Assembly (NCBI RefSeq): GCF_049243985.1
Contig: NC_135371.1
Coordinates: 823,501 to 887,500 of the forward strand
Origin: Paroedura picta
Lineage: Eukaryota > Chordata > Lepidosauria > Squamata > Gekkonidae
Length of the DNA stretch: 64,000 nucleotides
Direction of reading: 5' to 3'
Part shown: piece after piece, positions 39,601-49,511 of the stretch
Layout: each line of letters begins with the position of its first letter
How positions within the stretch are numbered: position 1 is the first letter of the stretch
The notes under the pieces: model-generated
The model's input: only the letters and a program-made list of their open reading frames with translations
What the model was told of the DNA's origin: nothing
Database searches by the model: none
Program-made: the position numbers and the translations under genes

Positions 39601-39772
39601 CTACCTGAGCACGAAGGGGAAGCACATGGTGGCCGTGCAGATCTTCTCCATCCTGGCCTCTGGGGCTGGCCTCTTGGGCTGCATCTTTTTCCCCAAATGC
39701 TACATTATTGTTGTGAGGTCTGATCTGAATACCAAGGTGCATCTAATGACAAAAAAAGGAACTGAGTTTTAG
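30091..39772 (+). CDS. Vomeronasal type-2 receptor (V2R), complete six-exon gene
   Basis: Exons 30091-30290, 31987-32278, 33072-33905, 36175-36402, 37698-37824 and 38862-39772. All introns are GT-AG; the sum is 2,592 nt, 863 residues plus stop, with every phase matching. Class C GPCR of vomeronasal neurons that binds peptide or protein cues outside the cell. Signal peptide about 1-17, ligand-binding Venus-flytrap domain about 30-515, nine-Cys domain about 524-581, seven TM segments about 596-845 ending with the V2R motif PKCYII. Length and exon plan are usual for the family. No disrupted frame, so probably functional. The start Met is followed by an L-rich hydrophobic run, fitting a signal peptide. 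Confidence 0.93.
30532..31465 (+). repeat. SINE whose 3' half is tandemly repeated six times (137 bp)
   Basis: A normal SINE start (GGTGTCGTGGTTAGGAATCT) runs to about 30628; then the segment from AGTAATCTCAGGGCTCTCTC to AAGAACCAAATCTTCTTC recurs at 137-bp spacing (30776, 30913, 31050 and so on). The last two units drift and gain (CTT)n. Lies in V2R intron 1. Confidence 0.92.
31987..32278 (+). CDS. V2R exon 2
   Basis: 292 nt after TTCCGTTGCAG. Encodes [42 protein letters not shown] and a LLSIFKIPQ end, the standard second V2R exon. Donor GTATGA, phase 0. Confidence 0.93.
32383..33035. mobile_element. Three tRNA-derived SINE copies in V2R intron 2
   Basis: Minus copy 32383-32550, plus copies 32560-32800 and 32815-33032. 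They fill nearly the whole intron between exons 2 and 3. Confidence 0.8.
33072..33905 (+). CDS. V2R exon 3 (main ligand-binding exon)
   Basis: 834 nt after CCCATTAG. Begins [10 protein letters not shown] and contains [19 protein letters not shown] and [19 protein letters not shown], family landmarks of the flytrap lobes. Donor CAG|GTAGGG after QPWQ, phase 0. Open throughout. Confidence 0.94.
34815..35310 (+). mobile_element. CR1 LINE, 3' part of ORF2
   Basis: Frame 34874-35311 encodes the CR1 ORF2 C-terminus: [44 protein letters not shown] and [18 protein letters not shown]. 5' truncated; in V2R intron 3. Confidence 0.9.
36175..36402 (+). CDS. V2R exon 4
   Basis: 228 nt, 76 codons, after GGATTGTAG. 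Begins [19 protein letters not shown] and ends VVWPRWYKQ, as expected for the end of the ligand-binding domain. Donor GTGAGA. A long tetranucleotide repeat starts about 75 bp into the next intron. Confidence 0.92.
36476..36684 (+). repeat. Compound tetranucleotide microsatellite
   Basis: (TCTG)n to about 36524, (TCCG)n to about 36591, then (TCTA)n to 36684, all in one register. In V2R intron 4, 74 bp after exon 4. Confidence 0.97.
36880..37215 (+). mobile_element. CR1 LINE 3' end
   Basis: [20 protein letters not shown]-like coding then the noncoding tail GGACTAGATAGCCTCTATGG to the end. In V2R intron 4. Confidence 0.8.
37425..37535. mobile_element. Degraded hAT-like hairpin MITE
   Basis: Contains TGTCCATGGACTACAATTCC and its inverted counterpart GGAATTGTAGTCCA, but the ends are worn. 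Similar worn copies lie at 14108-14196, 28433-28515 and 48843-48965. Confidence 0.7.
37698..37824 (+). CDS. V2R exon 5 (cysteine-rich domain)
   Basis: 127 nt after TATGCTCAG. Encodes [12 protein letters not shown] and [15 protein letters not shown], six of the nine Cys of the NCD3G domain. Donor GTGGGT, phase 1; the remaining three Cys are at the start of exon 6. Confidence 0.92.
37945..38170 (-). mobile_element. tRNA-derived SINE in V2R intron 5
   Basis: CTCTCCCCACAACAGACACC and GACAGCTCTGAGAGAACTGA, ending at a CCACTGTACCAAGCAGG head. Confidence 0.82.
38862..39772 (+). CDS. V2R exon 6 (seven-transmembrane domain)
   Basis: 911 nt after TTTCTTCTCAG to TAG. Encodes the last three Cys ([16 protein letters not shown]), all seven TM helices including [15 protein letters not shown] and [10 protein letters not shown], and a short cytoplasmic tail. 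No frameshift relative to family norms. Confidence 0.95.
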
Positions 39773-40079
39773 TAGATTTAATGTTTTGCAATATTGTGTC
39801 TAACATACCATTATCTCAATGGCAGTACACAGCGAAATGTAACAATGCAGAATTCTTGTAACAACATGTTCACATACAAATACAATTTAAAAATGTGTAG
39901 ATTAAATTGATGAGTGCAGTTAACACTCCAAGAACGTTTAAATTTTCTTATGCTGGCGCAGTGCCTAGCAAAATGGCAAATTCTCAGCGTACAACAAATG
40001 AGCTTTGCTGACTTAATGTTGTGTTTGCTTGAGGAGATTCTTGAGATTAGTGAAGCACCAAAATCAGAATACTGGATGG

Positions 40080-40975
40080 GAGATACACTGATGCGTAGCT
40101 GTGTGCAGACCGTGTGCTGCGGCAGTAAAGGAGGCAAATGCAGTCTTGGGCTGTATCAACAGAGGCATCCCATCAGAATCACAAGATGCCATAGACCTGT
40201 TGTATGCTGCACTGGTCCTCACCTGGATGTCTTTGCTCAATTCTGGAGGCCCCACTTAAAAAAGAACGTGGTCAAAGGAGAGGGTTCAGAGCAGAGGGGC
40301 AAGAAGCATCCAGGGCCTCCTGGGGACCAAGCCCTGAGAGGAAGGGCCGAGGGACCAGGGAATGTTCAGCCTGGGGAGGGGGGGGGCGGGTGAGAGAGGA
40401 CACGATTGCTGTCTTTAATAATTTTAAAGGTTTCACTTAGAGGAGAGCAGGCAACAGAGGACCCACAGTAATTGGTTTGAACTATTTGCAGTACAGTGCC
40501 AACTAGCTGTTGGGGGTGGGGGATTCAACGTCAGGAAGCGGTGAGCTCCCCCTCACTGGTGGTCTTTTAGCAATGGCTAGACAGGTATCAGAGCCTCTTG
40601 TGGTGCAGAGTGGTAAGGCAGCCGTCTGACAGCTTTGCCCATGAGGCTGGGAGTTCAATCCCAGCAGCCGGCTCAAGGTTGACTCAGCCTTACATCCTTC
40701 CGAGGTCGGTAAAATGAGTACCCAGCTTGCTGGGGGGTAAACGGTAATGACTGGGGAAGGCACTGGCAAACCACCCCGTACTGAGTCTGCCATGAAAACG
40801 CTAGAGGGTGTCACCCCAAGGGTCAGACATGACTCGGTGCTTGCACAGGGGATACCTTTACCTTTACTAGACAGGTATCAAGGGATGCTTTAGGCTTATC
40901 CAGCACTGAGCAGGGGGTGGGACTAGATGGCCTCTGTGGCCCCTTCCAGCTCTAGGATTCTATGATTTTAAGTTC
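40080..40975 (+). mobile_element. CR1 LINE 3' end, split by a Sauria SINE
   Basis: ORF2-like DNA (CAATTCTGGAGGCCCC and downstream) interrupted at 40578-40880, then GGACTAGATGGCCTCTGTGG and GATTCTATGA. Lies 300 bp after the V2R stop. Confidence 0.82.
40591..40867 (+). mobile_element. Sauria-type SINE inserted into a CR1 copy
   Basis: Complete head, body and tail. 13-bp target duplication TAGACAGGTATCA at 40578-40590 and 40868-40880. CR1 3' sequence continues on both sides. Confidence 0.92.
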
Positions 40976-41130
40976 TCATAGGGAATGTGAAGAAATGCCC
41001 TTTTGCTTGAAGATTTCTTATTTAGCCTTTTAAACCACCCTTCTCCCTCTTCTTTGGGAAGAGCCAGGCTGGGGAGAGGGGAGTTAGCTCAGTTGCTCAA
41101 CTGTATTCAGCTGCAAGAGCCACAAGCAGA

Positions 41131-41386
41131 AGAGCCTCTTGTGGCGCAGAGTAGTAAGGCAGCAGACATGCTGTCTGAAGCTCTGCCCATGAGGCTGGGA
41201 GTTTGATCCCAGCAGCCGGCTAAAGGTTGACTCAGCCTTCCATCCTTCCGAGGTCGGTCAAATGAGTACCCAGTAATGACTGGGGAAGGCACTGGCAAAC
41301 CACCCCGTATTGAGTCTGCCAAGAAAACGCTGGAGGGCGTCACCCCAAGGGTCAGTCATGACTCGGTGCTTGCACAGGGGATACCT
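41131..41386 (+). mobile_element. Sauria-type SINE, internally deleted
   Basis: Head and tail as in other copies; a short part of the middle around GAGTACCCAG is missing and the CTTTACC tail is short. Confidence 0.85.
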
Positions 41387-41760
41387 TCTTATTCAAATGC
41401 AAATAGCTCTGGCTAGAGAAAATGAAAAGGCAAGTTTTCCTACCTCCCTCAAGCAGGAAAACAGAGGTTTGGATTGCTAGACAGACTAACAGGAAGGCGA
41501 TCCCTGGAGGTTGCCAGGAAGTGGAGGAACAGATGTGATAAAATCTCCTGATAGCCAAGAAGAAGCTCTCTTGCACACCGGATACACCAGAGGACTCAGA
41601 CCTCGGGCACCAGAGCGGGAGAAGCAGCCACTGGCTATGCAGAGACTTGGAGAGCTGCTTCCAGCCTTAAGGTAAGGGGGATATAGAAAGCTCCCACTGC
41701 ACTGCTTCCAAACAGCTGGTGAATGTTTTCGGGGGGAATCCGGCCGGCCATCCATTAGGA

Positions 41761-41898
41761 CAGGGGTAGTCAAACTGCGGCCCTGCAGATGTCCATGGAC
41801 TACAATTCCCAGGAGCCCCCTGCCAGCATTTGCTGGCAGGGGGCTCCTGGGAATTGTAGTCCATGGACATCTGCAGGGCCGCAGTTTGACTACCCCTG
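41761..41898. mobile_element. hAT-like hairpin MITE, no clear target duplication
   Basis: Same ends and palindromic body as the 20514 copy. The flanking octamers CATTAGGA and GCCTATGG do not match. A shortened second copy follows at about 41925-41990. Confidence 0.88.
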
Positions 41899-41989
41899 GC
41901 CTATGGAGATGCACACTCTAGGGCAGGGGTAGTCAAACTACAATTCCCATGAGCCCCTGCCAGCATCCGCAGTTTGACTCCCCCAGCTC

Positions 41990-43280
41990 TAGGAAAATAG
42001 GCCTTCCAAGAAAGTACGGCCTCACCTCCCCCCTCCCCATTTACCCTGGAACGGGAACACGTAACGCTAATCCCCCCAGCCTGGTAGCTCTCCCAGTCCT
42101 GCATGCAGAGGGTCATCGAGACCATCCGGCCTTGTACGTCACCTCAGGAAATCTCACGTCTCCCAAAAGTCATTGTCCCCCTCCAGACATCCCGTCTAAG
42201 TATTGGGCTTTTTTTGGGGGGAAACAGGTCAATATTTCCTCAGGGAGCATTTTGCCCCATGAAATACAGCACCCTGTACCCCACCACTGGGGGTGCGTTC
42301 TCCGTGCCATAATATACCCTCATGGCACGGGGTCCTCTCCTCGCCCAAGAAACGCTGGTCTTTTCACGCTGCCTCTGAGGACTTCATGTTCTGGCTGGGA
42401 ACATATTGCCTTTCCTGAGATTATTTCCCCCTTTCTTCACTTAGTCTCCGAGTCCGTCTTCTGTGTGTCCCCCAGCGTGTTTTGAGTGCCTGGTGCCCCT
42501 TTATTCCTCCTCACACAAGAAACTCCCCGGCTTAACACCCGGCCAGTCATTCGGAGAGTTCTTTCAGAGAACAATCCCCAGGAACATCCGGGGCAATCCC
42601 AAATTACCCCTTCCCACTCCGCCCCCAGGAACGAATCCCCTCGACTAGTTAGAGGAGTCTGGGCTCTGGGCTACCCAGGGAACTAGCAGCTCTGAATCTT
42701 TCCTAACTCCAAATGAATTGATTCTGTTGTCAGGAGATGCCTTTTCATTGGGAGAGCTGAAGAGTGCAAAGGATTCAACTTGAGCATTACACCTGCTCTT
42801 TGGGCTTCCCACCTGTCGCTCCTGCAGAGAGGCTACGTTTGAGCTAGCAAAATCGGCTTTCAGCCCCGTTTGGGGGTGTTCAGTCCTCAGCCCACCTTGG
42901 GGTGCTCTCACAGCTGTCAGGCGGCCGGTCTCCCTCAACTCCCTCAGCTCTCTGGAACAAGGAAATTGAGTCTGAGCTCACCACGTTTCCTAGGGCCTTG
43001 CACGATTTGCTCTGGTGCGTGTGTTTTGAGTGTGCTCCGATAGTTCCCCCAAATAAATCTCCTTGAGTACAAAGTATAAATTGTCATCTTTATTGTAAAA
43101 GAGTCTCTCCCTGGGAAAAGGACCCCGTAAAGATGGGCAAGAAGATCCTGCAGTTACTCTTCCTAATAGATTCAAATCCCCCACAAGTCCCCTCATGGGA
43201 TCCGTTTTGGGCAACATTTAAGTACAGGCCGACACTTCAGTCCAGCTAGACCAGAGTCATCCAGTTGGGGCAGGTGAGAA
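41990..43280. other. Unexplained 1.3-kb stretch
   Basis: Not SINE, CR1, MITE or coding as far as I can read. A short sequence CACTCAAAACAC occurs on the minus strand near both 42480 and 43025. Confidence 0.4.
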
Positions 43281-43284
43281 GAGC

Positions 43285-43490
43285 TGTTTCCTTTTATTTT
43301 TCACAAACACCTTTCCCTTCCTCCTCCCAACAGACTCCATGTGAGGTAGACGGATCTGAGAGAGCTCTTAGAGAACTGCTCTGCAAGAACAGCTCTGAGA
43401 GAATTAAGACTGGCCCAAGGTTCACCCAGCTGGCTGCATGTGGAGGAAGAGTGGGGGGATCAAACCCGACTCACCAGATTAGAGTCACAT
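43285..43490 (-). mobile_element. tRNA-derived SINE
   Basis: CTCCATGTGAGGTAGACGG, AGAGAGCTCTTAGAGAACTG, CAGCTGGCTGCATGTGGAGG. Confidence 0.78.
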
Positions 43491-44636
43491 TCTTGGTGTC
43501 AGTGTTCAGCTGGCCCTGTGCTCCTGACCCAAAGCCAGCCAGCAAACACCTGTGGCAGAGTGATATTTCTAACCTCACGGTTTGTACTGATGACATCTGA
43601 GCCCAAAACGCTGGACAAGTCAGGCCAGAGGGTGCATAAAGATGCTAAACGAAGTAGGGGAGAGAATCACCCCCTGCTGACCACCACAGGGGAGATGGTG
43701 GGAGCGCGACACCTCATCCCCCTCTGCAACCCTCTGTCCCCGGCCCCAAAGGACCAGAGACAGGGTTGTAGTAGCAATGCAGTGTGGACATTTGAGCTGT
43801 GGTCTGCACATGCAAGGACGCAAGAATGCAACACCTCATACAGACCTCTGAGGATTAGGCAGAAAACTCGCTTTATTCATGGATGCTGTGGGCTGATCCT
43901 GCAATGAGCAGGGGTTGGACTAGATGGCCTCTACAGACCCTTCCAACTCTAAGATTCATGTTTCCTGACTTCGAGCAGACTTTCCCAACCTTTTGACGGT
44001 GGAGGAACCCCTGAAACATCCTTTACGCTTCAAGGCCCCCCAGGTGTGGGGACCTGCTCCCCAGAGAAGGGGGCGTGGAAGAGGCGGGAGCCAGCCGGCC
44101 AATCAATCGCTCCTTTCCCATGTCTGTTGGGGAGAAGGCGTCTAGCCCTGCCGCTCAGCACAGGAAGGGGCCTCCAGGGATGTCCAGGGATGACAGCAGC
44201 CTCCAAACCTCTGAGAGAGGCCATGGAGCTCCCGGGGAGCTCTCGCAGAACCCTGGTTGCCGTCTGTCTTAGAGGATTAGGCTGTCGTTGATAAATTCTG
44301 TTTAACCCATTCCCCTAAACTTCTTCAAATAACCACGCTTTGGGGAGCTGCGGGGTTCAGTAAGGAACCCCCAAACACCCCACGCAAGGCATTTGTTTTT
44401 TACAACATTTGCCCTCTTTTCCCCACCCTCCAAAGGGACCGAAAAGGACTTGCAATCCCTCATGCACAACACAGCAGCAGCCCCTCCCTGGCTTCCCTCC
44501 TGAGCCTGGTGCTGGACACATGACAAATTCTACTCCTTCCTGTCCACATACACAGAGGGCTGCTTAGACCTGGCCCCTGGTACGAGGGCTCTGCTGTCTC
44601 CTTTGCTCTGTGCAGTGTGAATCGCGAAGTCCTCAC
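43490..44636. other. Gene-free stretch right of the 41.99-kb block
   Basis: A CR1 tail at 43878-43962; a TTTCCCAACCTTTTGACGGT dispersed-repeat piece at 43980-44060; otherwise nothing recognised. Confidence 0.45.
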
Positions 44637-45205
44637 AGGATCCTAGAATCCTAGAGTTGGAAGGAGCCAATGTGGGTCATCTAGTCCAACCCCCTGCACT
44701 GTGCAGGACACTCACAACCCCATTGCTCACCCACTGTCACCTGCCACCCCCTTGAGCCTTCACAGAATCAGCCTCTCCGTCAGATGGCTCTCCAGCCTCT
44801 GCTTAAAAATCTCCAAAGATAGAGAACCCACCACCTCCCGAGGAAGCCTGTTCCGTTCTAACTGTCAGGAACTTCTTCTGGATGTTTAGACAGAATTTAT
44901 TTTGCATTAATTTCATCCCGTTGGTTCTGGTCCGTCCCTCTGGGGCAAGAGAGAACAACTCTGCTCTCTCCTCTACATGGCACCCTTGAAGATACTTGAA
45001 GATGCCTATCAGATCCCCTCTCAGTCGTCTCCTCTCCAGGCTAAACAGACCAAGCTCCCCCAACCTCTCCTCCAACCTTTCCAAGTGAGGCCGAACCAGA
45101 GCAGAGTAAAGTGGTCCCATCCCCTCCCGTGATCTGGACACGATACTCCGTTTGATACAGCCCCAAATCCCATTTGCCTTTTGAGCCCCCGAGTCCTGGA
45201 ATCAG
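44637..45205 (-). mobile_element. CR1 LINE 3' end
   Basis: Minus frame 45141-44803 encodes [20 protein letters not shown] and FLTVR; the 3' tail is TAGAATCCTAGAGTTGGAAG read in reverse. Its 5' break is within about 30 bp of the gene 4 stop codon, so it sits in that gene's 3' UTR. Confidence 0.87.
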
Positions 45206-45231
45206 CAAGAGTTTTTGTGTCCCTGGCAGCT

Positions 45232-46331
45232 CTAGGAGGTCCCATCTGGGTATTTGGTTGGCATAACCCCTGGCCCTGTGGGTGTCTGGAAATACACCGC
45301 CTTGCCCCACAGCGGGTGTAAGAGTGGGGGGGACAGGCTAGCGGCATAAGGTTCCTCCCCCATGTGGATCCTCTGATGGGAAGTCAGGTTGACCTTCTGG
45401 TTGAAGCTCTTCCCGCACTGGGTGCATTGGTAGGGCTTCTCCCCGGTGTGGATTCTGTTGTGCAGAGTCAGGGTGCCGTTCCGGTTGAAGCTCTTCCCAC
45501 ACACGAGGCAGGTGTAAGGTTTCTCCCCGGTGTGGATTCTGAGATGGGAAGTCAGGTGGTCCTTTTTCCGGAAGCTTTTGCCGCACGCCGGGCACTTGTG
45601 GGGTTTCTCCCCCGTGTGGGTTCTTGGAGGGGGAGGGGGGCCCGGGCTGCAGCCGAAGTCCTTCCTGCGGTCCAGAGACTGATACAGTTTCTCCCTCGTG
45701 TGCATGACTTGGTGCAGCGTCAGGGTCGTGCTCCGGCTAAAGCGCTTCCCGCACTCAGGGCACGAGTACGGCTTCTCCCCCGTGTGGATCCTCTGGTGCG
45801 AGGTCAGATCCGTGCTCCACCGGAAGCGCTTCCCGCACTCGGAACACGTGTACGGCTTCTCCCCCGTGTGGACTCTCTGATGGGCGGCCAGGTGGTCCTT
45901 CTTCCCAAAGTTCTTGCCGCACTCCGCGCACTTGTGCGGCTTCTCCCCCGTGTGGACCTGCAGGTGGTAGGTGAGCTTCCTGTTGTGGCTGAAGCTCTTG
46001 CCGCACACGGAGCATGCGAAGGGCTTCTCCCCCGTGTGGGTCCTCTGGTGGGAAGTGAGGTTCGTGCTCCACCTGAAGGTCTTCCCACACTGCAGGCACT
46101 CGTACGGCTTCTCCTCCGAGTGGACGGTCTGGTGCCTCTTGAGGCTGGATCTCTCCGAAAAGCTCTTCCCGCACTCCGGGCATCTGTACGGTTTGTCCCC
46201 AACCTGGTTTTCGCCCTGCCTTCTTGATGCTGTTGGGTTCCGGAAAGGTTCCTCCCTTGTCCCAAGATTGTCTCTGGTTACAGAAGCTGCAAACGGCTCT
46301 CTGGGATCTTCACTGCTTCGCTCACCATCGG
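45232..46331 (-). CDS. Gene 4 zinc-finger exon
   Basis: Phase-1 acceptor at 46331. After a short acidic spacer come six C2H2 fingers (from [14 protein letters not shown]), one unit with its zinc ligands lost and a poly-Pro stretch ([17 protein letters not shown]), then three more fingers. A 40-residue tail follows the last finger to TAG at 45232. Confidence 0.93.
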
Positions 46332-49300
46332 CTGGAGGGGGGGGGGGGGAGAAGATCTGTTAGGCGAACAGTCTGGGCACCTAATCAGGGGTCAAGGCAG
46401 ACTGCCTTTTTTAAGCCCTGGCCAATCAGTTGGTACGATCGATTTTAAAGATTTTAAGTTTTACTATCTTAATTCAATGTTAAGCTATAGCTTACCTGCA
46501 CCACACTGTTATGCCTGTGACTTTACCCTAGGGAAGCCCCCCCCGCCCCCCGCCCCAGCTAGCCTGCAGGGGACACATCCCGGGGCAAACACACGGACGC
46601 CCACCTGCCGAATGCCCCCTGCGCCCCCAACGGGCTCCAACCAGCTCTTCCTCTTCTTTCAGCCGAAACACCAGGTCAGGATTAGGAACCAAGCCTTTGG
46701 AAAGGAAGAGAGAAGACAAAATGTTCCAAGCACCTTTGAAAATCCCTGCTTCAAAAAAAAAAAAAAGGGGGGGAGAGGATGGAACGGCCGTTTTGGCACA
46801 AAAGTCCAACAGGGCTTTGCGGGACTCGCAGGAGAGCGGGTGTGTGTGTGTGTGTGGGTGTAGTGTTGTCAAGTGTGCACACCCCAAAGACCAAGAAGGT
46901 CCGGTAAACAAAATTTGCTCAAGGTCCCCGGCCCCAAGGAGATGAGTTTGGCCTCAACCAGAGGCAGGGCCTTTTTGGCTCTGGCCCCCGCCTGGTGGAA
47001 CGTTCTGCCGAATGAGACTCAAGCCCTGCAGGACCTTAGACCAGGGGTGGTCAAACTGCGGCCCTCTTTCACTTTCAGGGCTCCTGGGAATAGCAGTCCA
47101 TGGACATCTGGAGGGCCGCAGTTTGACCACCCCTGCCTTAGACAGTCCCACGAGGTGTGTAAAACAGGGTTCTCCCACCAGGCCTTCGGTTGAGGCTTAA
47201 GTTTTAGGATTTATTTCAATTTGGGCTGTTTTCATCTGTTTATTCTATCTGCAATTCTATTATGACACAATCTGCTCCTAGTCTCAGGAGAAGGGGAGGA
47301 AAATAAGTATAATTATAAAATAAAAGAACAACTGGCAAACCGAGGCAAGAGATTAACAGACTCAGTTTGCCATCACAATTATCTGAGAGCTGTTCTCACA
47401 GAGCAGTTCTGTTAGAGCTCTCTCAGCCTTATCTACCTCACAGGGTAGAGAGAGGAAGGGAAAGGTGTTTGTAAGCCGCTTTGGCATTCCTTCGGGCAGT
47501 GAAAAGTGGAGTATAAAATCCAACTCTTCTTCTTGGTGCTTGGGGGGCAATCCGGGTCAGGGCAAAAGATATGCAGAGGCAGCCTGCCTCTGTGAGGTCT
47601 CCCATCCAAGTACTAAGCAGGGCTAGCTTCCCAGCTCTAATGAGATCTGGCTACCCTGGGCGATCCAGGTCAAAGCAAGGGACGTCGCTGGGGTGGTTGG
47701 CCGTCGCTGGCCTCCGTGTAGCAGCCCTGGACGTCTAGGAGGTCTCCCACCCAGGCCCTCTCCAGGACCCAAACCAGGCCAGCTTGGGACATCCACTGCA
47801 GGGTTTCTGACCCTCACCGAAGTCACATCAATCCCAAGGGATGCTCACACTTCCGCCCTGACTAGCCCGGGGGTTTCTCACTTCTGCACCTACCAGCCAA
47901 GGACAAGGAGGCCGCCTTACCCAGAGAGGCCACGATCCCGTAATTCTCCAGCATGACCTCGATGAACAAGGCCCTTTGCTCCCGATCCAGCAGAGCCCAC
48001 TCCTCCTCGGTGAAATACACGTACACCTCCTTGAAGGTCACGAGCTCCTGGAAGAGGAAGGAAGCACACCGCAAGCAGACATAAGCCCACCGCAAACACG
48101 CACAGGAGTTTGCAGAGAGACGAGAAGCTACAGTCACTGGGTGACTCCTTGGGGGATTTAAAGGTTAGAATCGTAGAGTTGGAAGGGACCTCCAGGGTCA
48201 TCTAGTCCAGCCCCCTGCAGAATGCAGGAAACTCACAATTACCTGCCCACCCACAGGGACCCCAATTCCCTGCCCAGAGGATGATGTCCCCGCCCCCAAT
48301 GATGCTTCAAACAGGGCTGGGCATTATTTTGGGGAGGGGGATGGGTTCTGAGAGCCAGTTTGGTGAAGTGGTTAGGAGTGTGGACTTCTAATCTGGCATG
48401 CCGGGTTCGATTCTGCACTCCCCCACATGCAACCAGCTGGGTGACCTTGGGCTAGTCACGACACTGATAAAACTGTTCTGACCGGGCAGTGATATCAGGG
48501 CTCTCTCAGCCTCACCCACCTCGCAGGGTGTCTGTTGTGGGGAGAGGAATGGGAAGGCGACTGTAAGCCGCTTTGAGCCTCCTTCGGGTAGGGAAAAGCG
48601 GCATATAAGAACCAACTCTTCTTCTTCTTCTTCTTCTTCTTCTGGTATTTTATTTAAAATTCTGTTGCTCAATTTAATCAGCTCTCTCTTTACTGTACGC
48701 TCAGGGCCGTTTCCAAATTGAAATGTGATTTTTTTTTCTGGTTGTAATACAGTTATTTTCAAAGGTAAGTAATTACATAAAAATACACAAATATATAGGA
48801 TATTCTTTAAAAACACCATATATACTATATACCCAAAGTGGCTGTACTGTGGTTCTCCAGTGCCCATGAACTACAGTGACCATGAGCCCCTGCCAGCATG
48901 CTTAACTGGCAGGGCCTCATGGTAATTGTAGTCCACTGACTCTGGAGAGCCACAGTTTGGCCACCCCGAAAGAAGAGTTGGTGTTTGTATTTCGCTTTTC
49001 ACTACCTGGAGCAGAGGTAGTCAAACTGCGGCCCTCCAGATGTCCATGGACTACAATTCCCAGAAGCCCCTGCCAGCATTCGCTGGCAGGGGCTTCTGGG
49101 AATTGTATTCCATGGACATCTGGAGGGCCGCAGTTTGACTACCCCTGACCTGGAGTCTCAAAGCAGCTTACAAACATCTTTCCCTTCTTCTCCGAACAAC
49201 ATTGTGAGAGGGGTGAAGCTCAGAGAGCTCTGAAAGAACTGGAACTGGCCCAAGGTCATGCAACACGTCACGTTAGAAAGTCACTGCTTTTCAGCACAAC

Positions 49301-49445
49301 CCCATTCTTACAAGACACGGGGTCTAGTCCAGCATCTTGTCTTGTCCCACAGAGTGGCCAAGCAGTTCCTCTGGGGATCCAGCCACAGGGCAAGGAGGCT
49401 GAGGCCTTCCTGAGGACATCGGGAGAGCCCTGCTGGGCCAGACCC

Positions 49446-49511
<66 letters not shown>

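Noticed and set aside
45364-46227. 287-codon plus-strand open frame
   Set aside because: Antisense of the gene 4 finger array; its regular repeats keep the opposite frame open.
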